IMG/VR virus record: IMGVR_UViG_3300042563_001133
Coordinates: 1-29,830 of that record
From: a virus
Reading direction: 5' to 3' (one strand)
Length of the DNA stretch: 29,830 nucleotides
A model generated the notes under the pieces. It searched no databases. It was not told where the DNA came from and saw only the letters and a list, made by a program, of their open reading frames with translations. The position numbers and the translations under genes are program-made. Positions within the stretch are counted from its first letter, which is position 1; the number at the start of each line of letters is the position of its first letter. Positions 29,244 to 29,830 of the stretch are shown piece by piece.

Positions 29244-29528
29244 ATGAAAAATATCGCAATCGCTCTTATCGCCTCTTTCGGTATCGCTACCGCTTTCGCA
29301 CAAGCTGCCAAGCAACCAGAGAATATTGGTAAAACAGCACCGGCAGCGGCTCCTGCTCCGGCAGCTCCTGCAAAAGCTGAAGCACCAAAGACTGAAATGA
29401 AGTTGGCTAAGAAGAAGGAGGATGCTAAGGCTGCTCCCAAAGCAGATGCCACTAAAAGCCCTGGCCAGGACAAAAAGGCTGCAACAGCACCTGCTCCAAA
29501 AGCAGACGCAAAGCCAGCCGCTAAGTGA
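29244..29528 (+). CDS. Secreted/periplasmic Ala-Pro-Lys-rich low-complexity protein
   Basis: 94 aa, Shine-Dalgarno AAAGGAAA. An N-terminal signal peptide MKNIAIALIASFGIATAFAQ with a cleavage site after AFA, then a tail made of Ala, Pro and Lys (KTAPAAAPAPAAPAKAEAPK, and further repeats). Proteins of this style, with no fold, are typical of Burkholderiales chromosomes and may be host-derived. The GC content is visibly above that of its neighbours. The function is unknown; its export would put a disordered, positively charged protein in the periplasm. Confidence 0.7.
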   Translation: MKNIAIALIASFGIATAFAQAAKQPENIGKTAPAAAPAPAAPAKAEAPKTEMKLAKKKEDAKAAPKADATKSPGQDKKAATAPAPKADAKPAAK

Positions 29529-29721
29529 AGTAGACTATAACGATGATGACTACGGTGAGGAGTTTGATCTTCATCGTAGTTATGGTAGACCTAAACTAAT
29601 TAAAGCAAAGAATCTTTGGGATAATGATACAGAATTACCCGATCATATCACTAAACGACTGGCTGAGATTAGAGAGCAAGCTCTACAAAAATTTCGAGAA
29701 ACGTGCTATAATAAGGCATAA
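29446..29721 (+). CDS. Conserved phage protein with obscured start
   Basis: The phage-like part starts near nucleotide 29530 (SEVDYNDDDYGEEFDLH) and runs through SYGRPKLIKAKNLWDNDTELPDHI to the stop at 29721. No ATG, GTG or TTG exists in frame between the upstream stop and this part. ATG 29446 (given) or 29422 give a low-complexity N-terminus that is a shadow of the secreted protein's gene. The real start may be lost, or translation may enter by a +1 shift near AAG-TGA at 29523-29528. Function unknown. Confidence 0.45.
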   Translation: MPLKALARTKRLQQHLLQKQTQSQPLSEVDYNDDDYGEEFDLHRSYGRPKLIKAKNLWDNDTELPDHITKRLAEIREQALQKFRETCYNKA

Positions 29722-29724
29722 ATA
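29704..29724 (+). promoter_or_regulatory. Tandem early (extended -10) and late-type promoter elements
   Basis: TGC-TATAAT (29704-29712) is an extended -10 without a good -35; CATAAATA (29717-29724) matches the T4 late consensus TATAAATA at 7 of 8 positions. Both sit before the gene at 29783. Confidence 0.45.
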
Positions 29725-29744
29725 AAGTAGTTAGAGTTCTACTT
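29725..29744 (+). promoter_or_regulatory. Leader hairpin before the last gene
   Basis: AAGTAG and CTACTT form a 6-bp stem with an 8-nt loop TTAGAGTT, a few nt after the predicted transcription start and 38 nt before the ATG at 29783. Confidence 0.4.
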
Positions 29745-29782
29745 AAAAACTCAACACTTAAACACACACATAGGAGATAAAC

Positions 29783-29830
29783 ATGTTTAACACAGCAACT
29801 TACGCCTTTATTGACGGCGTTTCAGACTTC
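29783..29830 (+). CDS. Start of a further gene (cut by window end)
   Basis: ATG 29783 with the Shine-Dalgarno AGGAG six nt upstream and an open frame to the window end (MFNTATYAFIDGVSDF). Promoter elements and a leader hairpin precede it. Sixteen residues are too few to name the product. Confidence 0.6.
   Translation, partial: MFNTATYAFIDGVSDF

Noticed and set aside
29228-29473. Minus-strand frame antisense to the secreted protein
   Set aside because: It is a by-product of the Ala/Lys-rich codons on the plus strand and has no ribosome binding site.
1-29830. tRNA genes, CRISPR arrays, insertion sequences or integrase/attachment sites
   Set aside because: Gaps between genes are short (maximum about 110 nt) and show no cloverleaf, regular spacer repeat or transposase gene by eye.

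Overview
The window looks like a piece of a large lytic tailed-phage genome of the T4 superfamily. The evidence is a complete gp43-type family B DNA polymerase followed by a gp45-type sliding clamp, an RNase H/FEN-type 5'-3' exonuclease, a DsbA-like DNA-binding protein, many tiny conserved ORFs that overlap as ATGA, and nearly continuous coding on one strand (only two clear minus-strand genes). The sequence is AT-rich. The host cannot be read directly. Strong sigma70-type promoters (TTGACA, 17 nt, TATAAT) and a secreted Ala/Lys/Pro-rich protein of a style common in Burkholderiales hint at a proteobacterial, perhaps betaproteobacterial, freshwater host; that is inference.

Layout. 1-1.6 kb: two tandem paralogous glycosyltransferase-like genes, the first cut by the window edge. 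1.6-6.6 kb: a short TilS-like PP-loop gene, DsbA-like protein, FkbM methyltransferase, SGNH hydrolase and DNA polymerase. 6.7-9.5 kb: sliding clamp, a coiled-coil protein and a DpdA/TGT-like transglycosylase. 9.5-13.2 kb: second SGNH protein, conserved phage unknowns, a nucleotidyltransferase-cupin fusion, a glycosyltransferase and a small Lys/Ala-rich protein. 13.3-17.6 kb: FolE, small unknowns, a TagD-like cytidylyltransferase, QueD-like and QueE. 17.6-20.2 kb: two small unknowns, a GT4-type glycosyltransferase and a GalE-like epimerase. 20.2-21.6 kb (minus): a GP88-domain protein. 21.7-26.1 kb: UV-damage endonuclease, a basic-tailed unknown, a ParB/DGQHR-like protein, a possible GIY-YIG-like protein and the 5'-3' exonuclease. 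26.1-28.6 kb: eight overlapping conserved unknowns. 28.6-29.1 kb (minus): a degenerate GDPD-like protein. 29.2-29.8 kb: a secreted-type protein, an ORF with an obscured start, and the beginning of another gene.

The main functional theme is 7-deazaguanine modification of phage DNA. FolE, QueD-like and QueE would make 7-carboxy-7-deazaguanine, and the DpdA-like transglycosylase, encoded directly after the polymerase and clamp, would exchange it for guanine in DNA. QueC is not in the window, so the base could stop at the carboxy form or be finished by enzymes encoded elsewhere or by the host. QueD and QueE both carry unusual metal-site motifs. A second theme is sugar and surface chemistry (at least eight genes) threaded through the replication genes. 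Several genes appear to start at, or within a base or so of, their predicted transcription start, which suggests leaderless mRNAs.
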